In this document: piece by piece, positions 18,408 to 26,822 of the stretch | Layout of the letters: each line of letters opens with the position of its first letter | How positions within the stretch are numbered: the first letter of the stretch is position 1 | Assembly: GCA_965227445.1 (NCBI GenBank) | Contig: OZ245751.1 | Span: forward strand, 2,108,001-2,172,000 | Source: DT-110 sp030148525 | Lineage (GTDB): Bacteria; Bacteroidota; Bacteroidia; Chitinophagales; Saprospiraceae | Length of the DNA: 64,000 bases | Direction of reading: 5' to 3' | The notes under the pieces: generated by a model | The model's input: the letters and a program-made list of their open reading frames with translations, nothing else | What the model was told of the DNA's origin: nothing | The model's database searches: none | Made by a program: the position numbers and the translations under genes

Positions 18408-18451
18408 TGACAGGAAATGACGCCACGATTCATTTCCTGTCATTCTTTTTC
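18408..18451 (+). terminator. Intrinsic terminator of the glucan-utilisation operon
   Basis: TGACAGGAAATGA (18408-18420) and TCATTTCCTGTCA (18430-18442) form a perfect 13-bp stem with a 9-base loop, followed by TTCTTTTTCT. It lies 86 bases after the last GH16 gene and closes the operon. Confidence 0.9.
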
Positions 18452-18509
18452 TACCTTCACCGGTAAACCTTTTGTCCCCACAAGACCTTCTACATCCCGG
18501 TAGTAGAGA

Positions 18510-18707
18510 GGGAGAATTGGAGAATTGGAGAATTGGACAATGGGCACTTCGATCTACTCCATGAATATTAGGTGCTTAATTAAAAATTAAACACTAAAAA
18601 TTAAAAACTCCCCAAACCCCAAACCCCAAACCCCAAACCCCAAACCCCAAACCCCAAACCCCAAACCCCAAACCCCAAACCTCAAACCTCAAACCTCAAA
18701 CCTCAAA
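18510..18707. repeat. Stacked intergenic repeats ending in a telomere-like (CCCCAAA)10(CCTCAAA)4 array
   Basis: GGAGAATT iterations at about 18513-18537 are followed by the 37-bp A/T word shared with 5271-5307 (here 18575-18611), then ten exact CCCCAAA units (18610-18679) and four CCTCAAA units (18680-18707). The array ends 12 bases before the ATG of the transporter gene. The minus strand reads TTTGGGG repeatedly and should be able to form G-quadruplexes. Copy-number slippage is expected in such a tract. Confidence 0.9.
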
Positions 18708-18719
18708 CCTGAATTACCA

Positions 18720-20354
18720 ATGGTCGCAGCCTTCATCGAAAATCCCATCCTCCTGTTGTTCACCGTAGCCGCTATCGGTTACTGGGTGGGGAGTATCAAA
18801 TTTCGGGGCAGCAGTTTGGGGGTAGCCGCGGTGTTGTTCGTTGGACTACTGTTCGGTAGCCTTAGTCCGGATCTGCGGATTCCGGATATTATCACCTTCC
18901 TGGGTTTGACCATGTTCGTGTATACGGTAGGGTTGAGTAGCGGACCCAGCTTCTTTTCCCTCTTTCGGCAGCGGGGTTCGCGGGACCTGATCTTTGTATT
19001 CGGCATGACTACCTTCTCCGCTGCGGTGACTGTGGGCCTGCACTTTTTGTTCCAACTGGATGCCAGTTCAACGGCCGGACTCTTCGCGGGAAGCACTACC
19101 AATACACCGGCTCTGGCGGGCTTGCTCGATCAGGTCGGTAATTTGAATACGTCAGCTTCCGCTAAAAAGGCGCTGAGTGAACAGGGGGTTATTGGTTACT
19201 CATTATCCTACCCTATGGGCGTTTTGGCTCCGATGGCGGCCATCCTGTTAATGCAACGGATTTTCAATATCGATTACCGGGCCGAAGAGAAGTCCTTGCG
19301 CAAAGATTATCCGGTTCGCCAGGATATTGCCAGCTATTCGGTGGAGATTCAAAAACCGGAAATGGTCGATATCCCTCTTCGCGACCTGAAGGCAGAATAC
19401 GATTGGTCGGTCTTGTTTGGCCGGGTGGAACGGGATAATCGGGTCGAGTTGGCCCACTGGGACACCCGATTTTCGCTGGGTGATCGCATCGCCATTGTGG
19501 GTGACCGGGTAGAAGTGGAAGAGGTAGCCGCTCAGCTGGGAAGCATCCTGCCCTCCCGCTTGTCGGATGATCATTCGGAATACATGACCCGCCGCTTTTT
19601 CGTTTCCAACCCCAAGATCGCGGGCATGAAACTCACCGCCCTCAACCTGAGCGAGCGCTTTTCGGCTATCATTACCCGGGTGACAAGAGGTGATATTGAC
19701 CTGCTGGCCAACTCCAAAACGGTATTGGAGCTAGGGGATCGCGTTCGCGTGGTCTCCCGTCGCAAGGACGCCAAGGGCATTGCGGCCCTGTTGGGTGATT
19801 CCTACGAACAACTCAGCAAGATCGACCTGCTGTCGTTCGGCCTCGGTCTGGCCCTGGGCCTCATCCTGGGCATGGTTACCTTCACCCTGCCCGGCGGCTT
19901 GTCCTTTAAACTGGGTTATGCCGGTGGCCCCATCATTGTGGGGTTGATCCTGGGCGGCCTGCGCCGCACCGGCCCCATTAACTGGTCCTTGCCCTACAGC
20001 GCTAATCTGACGCTGCGTCAGATCGGGTTGATCTTATTGCTGGCTGGCGTGGGCGTGAATTCCGGCCACCAGTTTGTGGCTACCCTGTCGGAAGGGGGCG
20101 GAGGCACTATTTTCCTGGCGGGTGGAATCATCTCTCTGATCACCGCCTTAGTCACCCTGCTCATCGGCTATAAGGTCCTGAAGATCCCCTATAGCTTCTT
20201 GCTGGGTATGGTCGCCAACCAACCCGCCATTCTCGATTTTGCCCTGAGCAAAACCGAAAACAAACTTCCCAACCTGGGCTTTACCATCATGATGCCGGTC
20301 TCGATCATCACCAAGGTGGTATATGCGCAATTGCTGTTTGCGTTGTTGAAGTGA
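18720..20354 (+). CDS. AspT/YidE-type transporter with TrkA-C domains
   Basis: The 544-residue membrane protein has the layout of the aspartate:alanine exchanger family (YidE/YbjL duplication): an N-terminal group of membrane helices (LLFTVAAIGYWVGSIKFRG, FVYTVGLSSGPSFFSLF, GLFAGSTTNTPALAGLLDQ), two cytoplasmic TrkA-C-like domains at about 205-365 (with LGDRIAIVGDRVEVEEV and LELGDRVRVVSRRKD), and a C-terminal group of helices (LILLLAGVGVNSGHQF, FLLGMVANQPAILDFA). The substrate is unknown. The ATG at 18720 is directly downstream of a telomere-like repeat array, so a variable tract sits where the leader and translation start should be. Confidence 0.85.
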   Translation: MVAAFIENPILLLFTVAAIGYWVGSIKFRGSSLGVAAVLFVGLLFGSLSPDLRIPDIITFLGLTMFVYTVGLSSGPSFFSLFRQRGSRDLIFVFGMTTFSAAVTVGLHFLFQLDASSTAGLFAGSTTNTPALAGLLDQVGNLNTSASAKKALSEQGVIGYSLSYPMGVLAPMAAILLMQRIFNIDYRAEEKSLRKDYPVRQDIASYSVEIQKPEMVDIPLRDLKAEYDWSVLFGRVERDNRVELAHWDTRFSLGDRIAIVGDRVEVEEVAAQLGSILPSRLSDDHSEYMTRRFFVSNPKIAGMKLTALNLSERFSAIITRVTRGDIDLLANSKTVLELGDRVRVVSRRKDAKGIAALLGDSYEQLSKIDLLSFGLGLALGLILGMVTFTLPGGLSFKLGYAGGPIIVGLILGGLRRTGPINWSLPYSANLTLRQIGLILLLAGVGVNSGHQFVATLSEGGGGTIFLAGGIISLITALVTLLIGYKVLKIPYSFLLGMVANQPAILDFALSKTENKLPNLGFTIMMPVSIITKVVYAQLLFALLK

Positions 20355-20444
20355 CCTCCTGTCCACCCTTTGTCTACCCCCGAAAATGGCAGGATAGCAG
20401 AATTTAGCTGATGTTGATAGGCAAATGACCAAATGCCGATCAAC

Positions 20445-21163
20445 ATGAAACACTTTTGCGTAAGCATGGCCTTACTGGCCATCCCCTGTTACTCAGCGCG
20501 CAGCGCGACAAAGGTGCCCGGTTTGAAGAAGGCTTCTACTGGGGCCTCAAGGCCGGAGCCACCTATTCCATCACCGATGGACTCAAAAACACCCTGATCG
20601 ACCCCATTTATCCCGAAGACTCGTACGAGACCACCGAGGACTACCGGATGGGACCGACGGTCTCCCTGTTTATTGATTACCGCCATTCCTACGACGCCTA
20701 TCTGGTTGGCCGACTGGAGTTTGGCTACACCAGCATGGGCGGGATGTTCCGGTACACCGATATCGATGGCCTGGAATACGAGCTGACCACGGGCTACGAT
20801 TACATCACCGTGGCGCCGCTGTTGAAACTGAATATTCCGCCCGATTGGCCCTACGTGCTGGCAGGGATACAGTTTGGCATTAATGTGACCCCGAACAACC
20901 TTCGGTACACCTCAAACGATGATGCCAATGTGGACCTGCAGGTACAGCAGAGCCTGCGCGATGTATTGAAGGGACGCAGCAATACCGGCCTGACCTTCGG
21001 ACTGGGTTTTGAGCTTACTCGCTCCGGACTGGCGCTGGAAGGACGCTATACGCTGGGGCTGACCGATGTGATCGAGACTCAGCCCAATGGCTACCTGTTT
21101 ATTGAGACGCCGAATAAGACCTCCTATTTCCAGGTGACCCTGGGGATGCCCGTACCATTCTAA
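20445..21163 (+). pseudogene. Outer-membrane beta-barrel protein gene with an apparent 2-base frameshift
   Basis: An ATG at 20445 opens a signal peptide, MKHFCVSMALLAIPCYSA, in one frame. The rest of the protein (EEGFYWGLKAGATY ... TSYFQVTLGMPVPF, about 220 residues) is in another frame. Removing one CG dinucleotide from GCGCGC at 20496-20501 joins the two as CYSAQRDKGARFEEGF, with a normal signal-peptidase site before Gln. The mature part looks like a PorT/OmpW-size porin-like barrel. Either the gene is truly broken or phase-variable, or the assembly has an extra CG. An unjoined alternative would start at TTG 20456 without a signal peptide, which is unlikely for a barrel. Confidence 0.7.
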
Positions 21164-21173
21164 ATCCCCCGTT

Positions 21174-21812
21174 ATGCGTTGTTACACAATCTTAGTATTG
21201 GCGTGGGTTCTGTTCGGGCTTTCGCCAAAAACAAGCCAAGCTCAAACGGCGGTGGCTCCCGGCGGGCTGCCCGGCTATGCCCTCTGGTGGGCGGATCAGG
21301 CAGCGGATGATGCAAGACTCCGAGAATGGCGGACTGACCAACACGATAACATGCTTTCCCTTGACCCCAACAAATCACTCCGCTTAAACGGTTGGCCGCT
21401 ATTTCCTTTGGAGGAGTGGCCGACCTCCGACTTACCCCGGTTGGTATTGCCGGCCGGCCCCCTGACCCTGTTCACAGTCTTCCAGCCGGATACTTCGACG
21501 GAGGAAGCAATTATTTGGTCATTTTACAGGGAGGAGGAGGCCCGGATTGTCCTGACGAATTATCGTCTGGCCGACCTGGAACAAGCCTCTTACCTCCACT
21601 GGCCGGACCACCTGCACCATCAGCCCCGATTGATTGCCTACCTGCACGCCGGGGATACTCAACATGATACCTGGTTGGCCCTGGGCCATAAACCGGCCGG
21701 ACCCAAGCTACCTGTCACGCAGGGCCGGGGTGAGGGTAAGACGGTTCACGGCTTACGATCGACGGCTTACGGTAGGAATAGGTCAAATAAGGTCATCATT
21801 TGTGTGCAATAG
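21174..21812 (+). CDS. Truncated secreted protein, N-terminus of a lectin-like T9SS protein
   Basis: The 212-residue reading frame starts with a signal peptide (CYTILVLAWVLFGLSPKTSQAQ), then APGGLPGYALWW, close to the APGG...LWLKAD opening common to large Bacteroidota surface proteins with LamG/ConA-like domains. The similarity-like part ends near residue 178. The last 35 residues are encoded by intergenic repeat words (AGGGCCGGGGTGAGGG and CGGCTTACGG), so the natural C-terminus, probably with a sorting domain, appears to be lost. I judge it a truncated remnant, perhaps still exported. It follows the frameshifted barrel gene by 10 bases. Confidence 0.5.
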   Translation: MRCYTILVLAWVLFGLSPKTSQAQTAVAPGGLPGYALWWADQAADDARLREWRTDQHDNMLSLDPNKSLRLNGWPLFPLEEWPTSDLPRLVLPAGPLTLFTVFQPDTSTEEAIIWSFYREEEARIVLTNYRLADLEQASYLHWPDHLHHQPRLIAYLHAGDTQHDTWLALGHKPAGPKLPVTQGRGEGKTVHGLRSTAYGRNRSNKVIICVQ

Positions 21813-22143
21813 AGACGTATGCCTGCTTCACGCGGTGATCGCAGCCCGTACGGACAGAGATAACCCCTACTTCAAACCTCTGACCTCTGATTTCTAACTT
21901 CGAAACTCCCTCTCCCCCAAAGAGAATAGGATTCGCAAGAGCATTGTCGAACTGGGTCGGGAGAGGGCCGGGGTGAGGGTAAGACATGTTTTACCACCAA
22001 GACACTGAGGGCACTAAGAATTCTAAGCTCTATTACATCCTCTCAACCTCAACCTTAATCTCAATCTCCCGGGCAGGGTAGTAGGTAGAGGGTATATGGA
22101 TCTAGGTAAGTCCTACTACCACATACCCTCTACCCAATACTAC
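21714..22143. repeat. Intergenic repeat cluster between 21.7 and 22.1 kb
   Basis: The cluster holds two copies of GGGCCGGGGTGAGGGTAAGA (about 21721 and 21967), the second with an upstream CTCCCTCTCCC partner at 21907, an ACGGCTTACGG word at about 21747-21775, TCTGACCTCTGATTTC at about 21880 (also at the end of the gene at 27749), CTCAACCTCAACC near 22042, and an inverted pair of GTAGTAGGTAGAGGGTATA and its complement at 22077-22143. No gene is supported between 21813 and 22196. Confidence 0.75.
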
Positions 22144-22196
22144 GTGCGATTTTGACATTCAGCTGGTTAGAAAATAGCTTAACCTGTTAACCTCAC

Positions 22197-25019
22197 TTAC
22201 CGCTTTATCACCTTCGCGGTACTTATCCCTTGCTCGTGCTCAACGCGCAGCAGGTAGGTGCCCGCCGGGTAATTATTTAGCGACAGGGTGTTGCCCTCCA
22301 CTGCCGGGATAAGCTGCTGCAGTACTCGTCCGTTGAGGTCCATCAGCTGGATGCGTTGGGCCGGACCCTCGATGCGGAGTTGTTCGGCTACGGGGTTGGG
22401 GTAAAACTGAATGCCCAATCGCTGTAGTTCATCCACGTTATTGACCACTACTTCGGTGAGTGCGATCAGGTCGGCGGAAGTACCGTTGGCGCTGAAAAGG
22501 CCGAAGTCAGGATCGCCATTGAGGAGGCCGGAAGCCGTGATGGTCAGTACCTCTCCGCCCAGCCCCGAAAGATCGAGCAGGTACGCCTTGACGATCTGTT
22601 GGTTGTCGTCGGCAGCGGTGATGTTGAGCTGGAACATATCATCGGCAGGAAGAGATGCGTAGATCGGGCTGAAGTCACCGAAAGCCAGGTTGTTGACCAG
22701 CGGTATAAACTGTCCGTCGAGGATCAGGTCGATAGTCGGTGCATCGATGCCACCGTGGAAGAACAGGATGTCGACGGTATTCGTATCGGCGGCTTCGGTG
22801 CGGGCCTGCGTCTGGGCTACATTGAAGCTGATATTGGTGTTCGTTTCGTTACCGAAAGACATGGTGTCACGTACCCCGAAGGCAGCCGCCGAGTAATCGA
22901 AGCCTTCCAACCGCAGGGTGGCCGAGTTCAGGGTGAAATCGATCAGGATATCGCGGGCCGACCAGGCGGTATCCACAGTACCGGCAGGAGCAATTGCCAG
23001 GCGATTAACACCGGCGGGAATATCAAAGCGACCGGTGCTTTCGCGGAAATTCAGGCCCTCAGCCGCCAGAGTTCCATTCAGGTATATATCGACGGAAGCC
23101 AGTTCAGGGTCGGGTGAATCATGTATGATCTCCATGGTACCATCGACCGGTGGCAGCGGCTCGGCAAGGGGTAGGAAAAATCCACCAGCACTGGGAATAA
23201 AGAAAGTGCCAAAGTTCGGATCGGCTATGCCGGTGTTGTTCTCCGCGGTAAAGAATCCGGAAGTAACGATGGTCACTACCTGGCCGCTGAACGGTTGCAG
23301 TTGCAGGCTATAGGCACCAAAGATCTCATTGGCCTCGTTATTGGTCACCTGCACCAACGGAAAATTGAAAGCCGGCACTTCACCACCCAGCAGCGGGAAA
23401 TTAAGAGGCAGGCCGGTGGGCAGGTCAGCGGTGGCATCGCCTACGCCCGGTGCGATCAGGCGGATGTTGGGCAGGTCAGGAGTGCCGTGATCGAGCAGCA
23501 GGAAAGCTTCACCGTCACTGACTTCTTCATCGAAAGGAACCTCGGCGAGCTGGATCTGAAAGGCCAGGTCTTCCGGTGCGTTAATGGTGGTATCGAAGAG
23601 TGCTGGTTCGCGAACCCCACTGGCGATGGCGATATAGCGTTTATTGTCTTCCAGGGTAATGGAGGTTGCACTCCATTCGAAATCCTCCTGGCCAAAGGGT
23701 GAAATGGCAATCTGGTGGGTACCCGCCGGCAGGTCATTTACGTATTCCGTAGCGGCCCGGAAGGGTACCGGCGTTGATCCCGTGAAATTGACAAAATTAC
23801 CCAGGCTAAACGCATCCACGTAGATAGACACAAAAGCCAGGGAAGGATCCGGTGAGTTGTGGATCAACTGAATCGCCGGAGGCAGGGTTACTTCGGGCGT
23901 CACCGACAAATCAAAACCCAGGTCAGAGCTGTTTGTCGAGCCCTGATGCACCTCTACTGCGATGATGTTTTCGCCGGCCACTAAATTCGAGGGAATCTTG
24001 AAATCGATGAACTGATTTTCCTCCTCTCCACTGATGGCATCGCTCGCCAGCGTATTGTAGGTGATCTCTCCTTCTGGCATATTGGATCGAAGGACTTCTT
24101 CCCCATTCAGGTAAACCACAGCACCATCGTCACGCAAGAGGCTAACGGTGATGGAGTCGATCATACTTGGGTCTTCTACGGTAAACATCTTACGGAAGTA
24201 GTAGGTCGGGTATTTATTGTCGGGATCGGGCCCGAAGTCCAGGGTGGTGGATTCGTTGTCATCTCCGTAGCCAAACTTGGCATTGCCGAAGGCCCAGGTG
24301 CTGTCATTGTAGGCAAGCGTAGTCCAGTCTACCGTATCCAGAGCTTCTCCCTCGTCGTTAAAACGCCAGATGCTGTTCGCGCCGAAGGGGAAAGACTCGA
24401 CCGGAAAATCGGGCGTATCGTAATTGATGATCAGTTGAGCGGGGAAATCGTCCCCCTTATTCTGAGAGATTGCGGTACGCTTACCGGAACCACTAATGAT
24501 GAAGGCCATCGCATTACCGGATTCCCATCCGTCCTGACTGATCAGTTCGTTGAGAATGGCCGACAGGTCGGGAGTGCGCTGGTCGGGGCCAGCTACATTG
24601 GTCTCCGTCCAGACGGGAACGGAGTCCCAGTTAACACTCGTCGCTGTGCGCGTACGCGAAGAAATATCGAAGGCATTTGGTGAATAGGGCTGGGCATCGG
24701 CCGTCAATTCGCCTTCAAAGATCAGGTTGGTCAGTAGATCATCGGTCTCATCCACCGTAAACTGAATGAAGGCAGAATTGATAGTGGCTCCACGGGGGAT
24801 TTGAATACCCGCAAAACGCAATCCGATGAGTTGTTCGGAGGATTCCTGAACCAGCTCCAGATCGGAGCTGGCAATGTCCATAGCTCCGGAATTGATTTTT
24901 TCCTCGGCATCATCGCTTCCGCCCTGAACGACGTAGGTGGAGGTCAGACCCACCTGTGCATGTAGCGGGAGGCACCAGGCAGCCAGTAACAAGGTTAATG
25001 TAAGTAAAACTCGTTGCAT
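22197..25019 (-). CDS. Large T9SS-secreted protein with DUF4397 repeats
   Basis: The 940-residue protein has a signal peptide (QRVLLTLTLLLAAWCLPLHAQ), an N-terminal CBM96/DNRLRE-like domain at about 30-210 (GLRFAGIQIPRGATINSAFI), a galactose-binding-like domain near 225-375 (DDGAVVYLNGEEVLRSNMP), then three DUF4397-type segments at about 385-900 (LIHNSPDPSLAFVSIYVDAF; IIHDSPDPELASVDIYLNG; DILFFHGGIDAPTIDLIL), and a T9SS type A sorting domain (FYPNPVAEQLRIEG ... GTYLLRVEHE). It should be exported and anchored at the surface. It lies downstream of a secreted phosphatase gene on the same strand, but an intrinsic terminator separates them. The function is unknown; adhesion or substrate binding is plausible. 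Confidence 0.85.
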   Translation of the reverse strand: MQRVLLTLTLLLAAWCLPLHAQVGLTSTYVVQGGSDDAEEKINSGAMDIASSDLELVQESSEQLIGLRFAGIQIPRGATINSAFIQFTVDETDDLLTNLIFEGELTADAQPYSPNAFDISSRTRTATSVNWDSVPVWTETNVAGPDQRTPDLSAILNELISQDGWESGNAMAFIISGSGKRTAISQNKGDDFPAQLIINYDTPDFPVESFPFGANSIWRFNDEGEALDTVDWTTLAYNDSTWAFGNAKFGYGDDNESTTLDFGPDPDNKYPTYYFRKMFTVEDPSMIDSITVSLLRDDGAVVYLNGEEVLRSNMPEGEITYNTLASDAISGEEENQFIDFKIPSNLVAGENIIAVEVHQGSTNSSDLGFDLSVTPEVTLPPAIQLIHNSPDPSLAFVSIYVDAFSLGNFVNFTGSTPVPFRAATEYVNDLPAGTHQIAISPFGQEDFEWSATSITLEDNKRYIAIASGVREPALFDTTINAPEDLAFQIQLAEVPFDEEVSDGEAFLLLDHGTPDLPNIRLIAPGVGDATADLPTGLPLNFPLLGGEVPAFNFPLVQVTNNEANEIFGAYSLQLQPFSGQVVTIVTSGFFTAENNTGIADPNFGTFFIPSAGGFFLPLAEPLPPVDGTMEIIHDSPDPELASVDIYLNGTLAAEGLNFRESTGRFDIPAGVNRLAIAPAGTVDTAWSARDILIDFTLNSATLRLEGFDYSAAAFGVRDTMSFGNETNTNISFNVAQTQARTEAADTNTVDILFFHGGIDAPTIDLILDGQFIPLVNNLAFGDFSPIYASLPADDMFQLNITAADDNQQIVKAYLLDLSGLGGEVLTITASGLLNGDPDFGLFSANGTSADLIALTEVVVNNVDELQRLGIQFYPNPVAEQLRIEGPAQRIQLMDLNGRVLQQLIPAVEGNTLSLNNYPAGTYLLRVEHEQGISTAKVIKR

Positions 25020-25043
25020 GTGTAGGTAGTGTTAGTTGATAAG

Positions 25044-25073
25044 TAAAAAGCGAGTGCCCGGTGGCACTCGCTC
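25044..25073 (-). terminator. Intrinsic terminator after the phosphatase gene
   Basis: On the minus strand GCGAGTGCC (25071-25063) pairs with GGCACTCGC (25058-25050) over a 4-base loop and is followed by TTTTTAC. It lies between the phosphatase stop (25100) and the DUF4397 gene start (25019). Confidence 0.85.
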
Positions 25074-25099
25074 AGGTGGATTAGTCAGTTGATAGGTGT

Positions 25100-26647
25100 T
25101 TATTCCTTGATAAATCGCTCGGTCTGGAAAGTATTATCATCGCGTCGCCACAGGCGCAAGAAGTAAGCACCTGCGGGTAATTGACTGGTCCGGATGGTAT
25201 GGCGGTTGCTGTTAAATACCCCCTTCATCATTTCCTGTCCGGTAGCGCTGAATACCTGGTAACCGGTCTGGCGGGCATCTTTGAGTTCAATGGTCAGGGC
25301 GCCATTTACCGGGTTAGGGAACAGTTTCTCTACGAAGCTGGCTGCCGTCAGTTTAGGTGCGCGGGTCGAGGTTGTCAGCGGGTTATAGCCCGGGTCCGGA
25401 CGGTCGATCACAAAATGGTCGCCATTCTCGGTGACCCACAGATCGAGTCCGGCGGGCAGACGGAAACGGTCGTCCGGTGTAGTGGTCTCGGTAGGTTCGC
25501 TGGATGCCGATTTAATGGTGTAGACCATGAGGGAGTCTAAGGTCACCTGAATCCATTTTACCTGGGTAAAGCTTCCCTTTTCGCGGGTCCAGTCGTAACC
25601 TACGTCAGCATTGCGGATGAGTCCCCAGCTGCCTTCGCCGGCGTATACGCTGCCGGTCTCGTCATCGCGCACGAATCCATGGTCTTGCCCCGGTTCGGAA
25701 GAGGGCCTAATGGGCCAGGTATTCTTAGCCACGTGGGCATCACACTCGATGATCAACTGTACGCCAAATTCGTGGAAGAGGGACGACCAGTGCAGATACA
25801 TGGGCGTCTGGTAGCTCTTACCGCTGTGGTGCGGAGCGATAGAGTAGTGGTACTGAGCCAGTTTCCAGGCGGTTTGGTCATCGTTTTCCTGCAGGTCCTG
25901 ACGCAACCATCCCGACTGATTCCCCGCGACGGAGATCATCACGTTGAGGGTGTAGAAGCGCAGGAGGCTTCCGCCAAAGGTGATAGCGTAGTAAATATCG
26001 TTCTGTCGCACATCAAAGAGGTTCACCATTACCTCATTATTACGTTCGTGGTTTCCACGGGTGGGAAGGATAGGGATCATTAGCCCATCGGTACCCGTAG
26101 TATACTGCCAGTCGTCCATCCAGGTTTGCCACTGCCCGTCGGTATCTTTGTCGGTGTAATCCCCTCCGAAAGCCACAAAATCGGGGCGTATGGCCTGTAC
26201 TACTTTATTGGATTTGATGCGTGGTTCGTGGGGCGTCGTTTCGGAGCCGGAGCGGCGGGAGTCCCCACCGGCAATGATTGATAGGGGTACGTTGGGGTCG
26301 TTGGACAAGGTACGGAACCAGAAGCGCTGGCTGACTCCCTCGCTATCCACGATTACGAAATAATAATTCGTGGCCGGTTTGAGATCCGTCAGGCGAGCGA
26401 AATAATTATTCATACCCTTGTACTTGACGGTACGGTCGGGCAGCTTGAAATTAATGTAGGAGGAGAAATCCTGACCGTGGTCGATCTCATCGTAAAAGAG
26501 GGCCACACTATGGCCGGAGACCTGGTTCCAGCCAATAGTCATAGTAGTAGCCGGATCGTCGTTAACAATCAGGCGGTATTTTTCGGTTTTTCCAAAAAGG
26601 GAAAGCGGAAGGGCGAGTAAAAGCCAAAAGAGGTTGAGCTGTTTCAT
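25100..26647 (-). CDS. Secreted purple-acid-phosphatase-like metallophosphoesterase with T9SS sorting domain
   Basis: The 515-residue enzyme has a signal peptide (LNLFWLLLALPLSLFG), a fibronectin-like N-terminal domain (to about 115), a calcineurin-like phosphoesterase domain with metal motifs GGDSR near 128, GGDYTDKD near 165, RGNHE near 195, QYHYS near 265 and CDAHV near 305, and a C-terminal sorting domain (LFPNPVNGALTIEL ... AGAYFLRLWRR). The layout is that of secreted purple acid phosphatases that release phosphate from organic esters. The DUF4397 gene follows on the same strand behind a terminator. The catalytic fold is sure; the natural substrate is unknown. Confidence 0.88.
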   Translation of the reverse strand: MKQLNLFWLLLALPLSLFGKTEKYRLIVNDDPATTMTIGWNQVSGHSVALFYDEIDHGQDFSSYINFKLPDRTVKYKGMNNYFARLTDLKPATNYYFVIVDSEGVSQRFWFRTLSNDPNVPLSIIAGGDSRRSGSETTPHEPRIKSNKVVQAIRPDFVAFGGDYTDKDTDGQWQTWMDDWQYTTGTDGLMIPILPTRGNHERNNEVMVNLFDVRQNDIYYAITFGGSLLRFYTLNVMISVAGNQSGWLRQDLQENDDQTAWKLAQYHYSIAPHHSGKSYQTPMYLHWSSLFHEFGVQLIIECDAHVAKNTWPIRPSSEPGQDHGFVRDDETGSVYAGEGSWGLIRNADVGYDWTREKGSFTQVKWIQVTLDSLMVYTIKSASSEPTETTTPDDRFRLPAGLDLWVTENGDHFVIDRPDPGYNPLTTSTRAPKLTAASFVEKLFPNPVNGALTIELKDARQTGYQVFSATGQEMMKGVFNSNRHTIRTSQLPAGAYFLRLWRRDDNTFQTERFIKE

Positions 26648-26822
26648 AAGGAAATTGTATTAAACAAGACCCTTAAATTAAGCTGGCCCGGATTCACTGA
26701 CTATTCTGGTGGTTTATCATATTGTTAATTAAAAATAATAGAAAGTTTACACGAAAAACGTGAGAAGAGAATGGCTGTGGGGATATTTTTAAAGGATACT
26801 TTTTTATGAAATACTATTTTTC

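Noticed and set aside
18610..18707. A true chromosome telomere
   Set aside because: The tract is internal, short, flanked by ordinary genes and by a word family that occurs at many other gaps.
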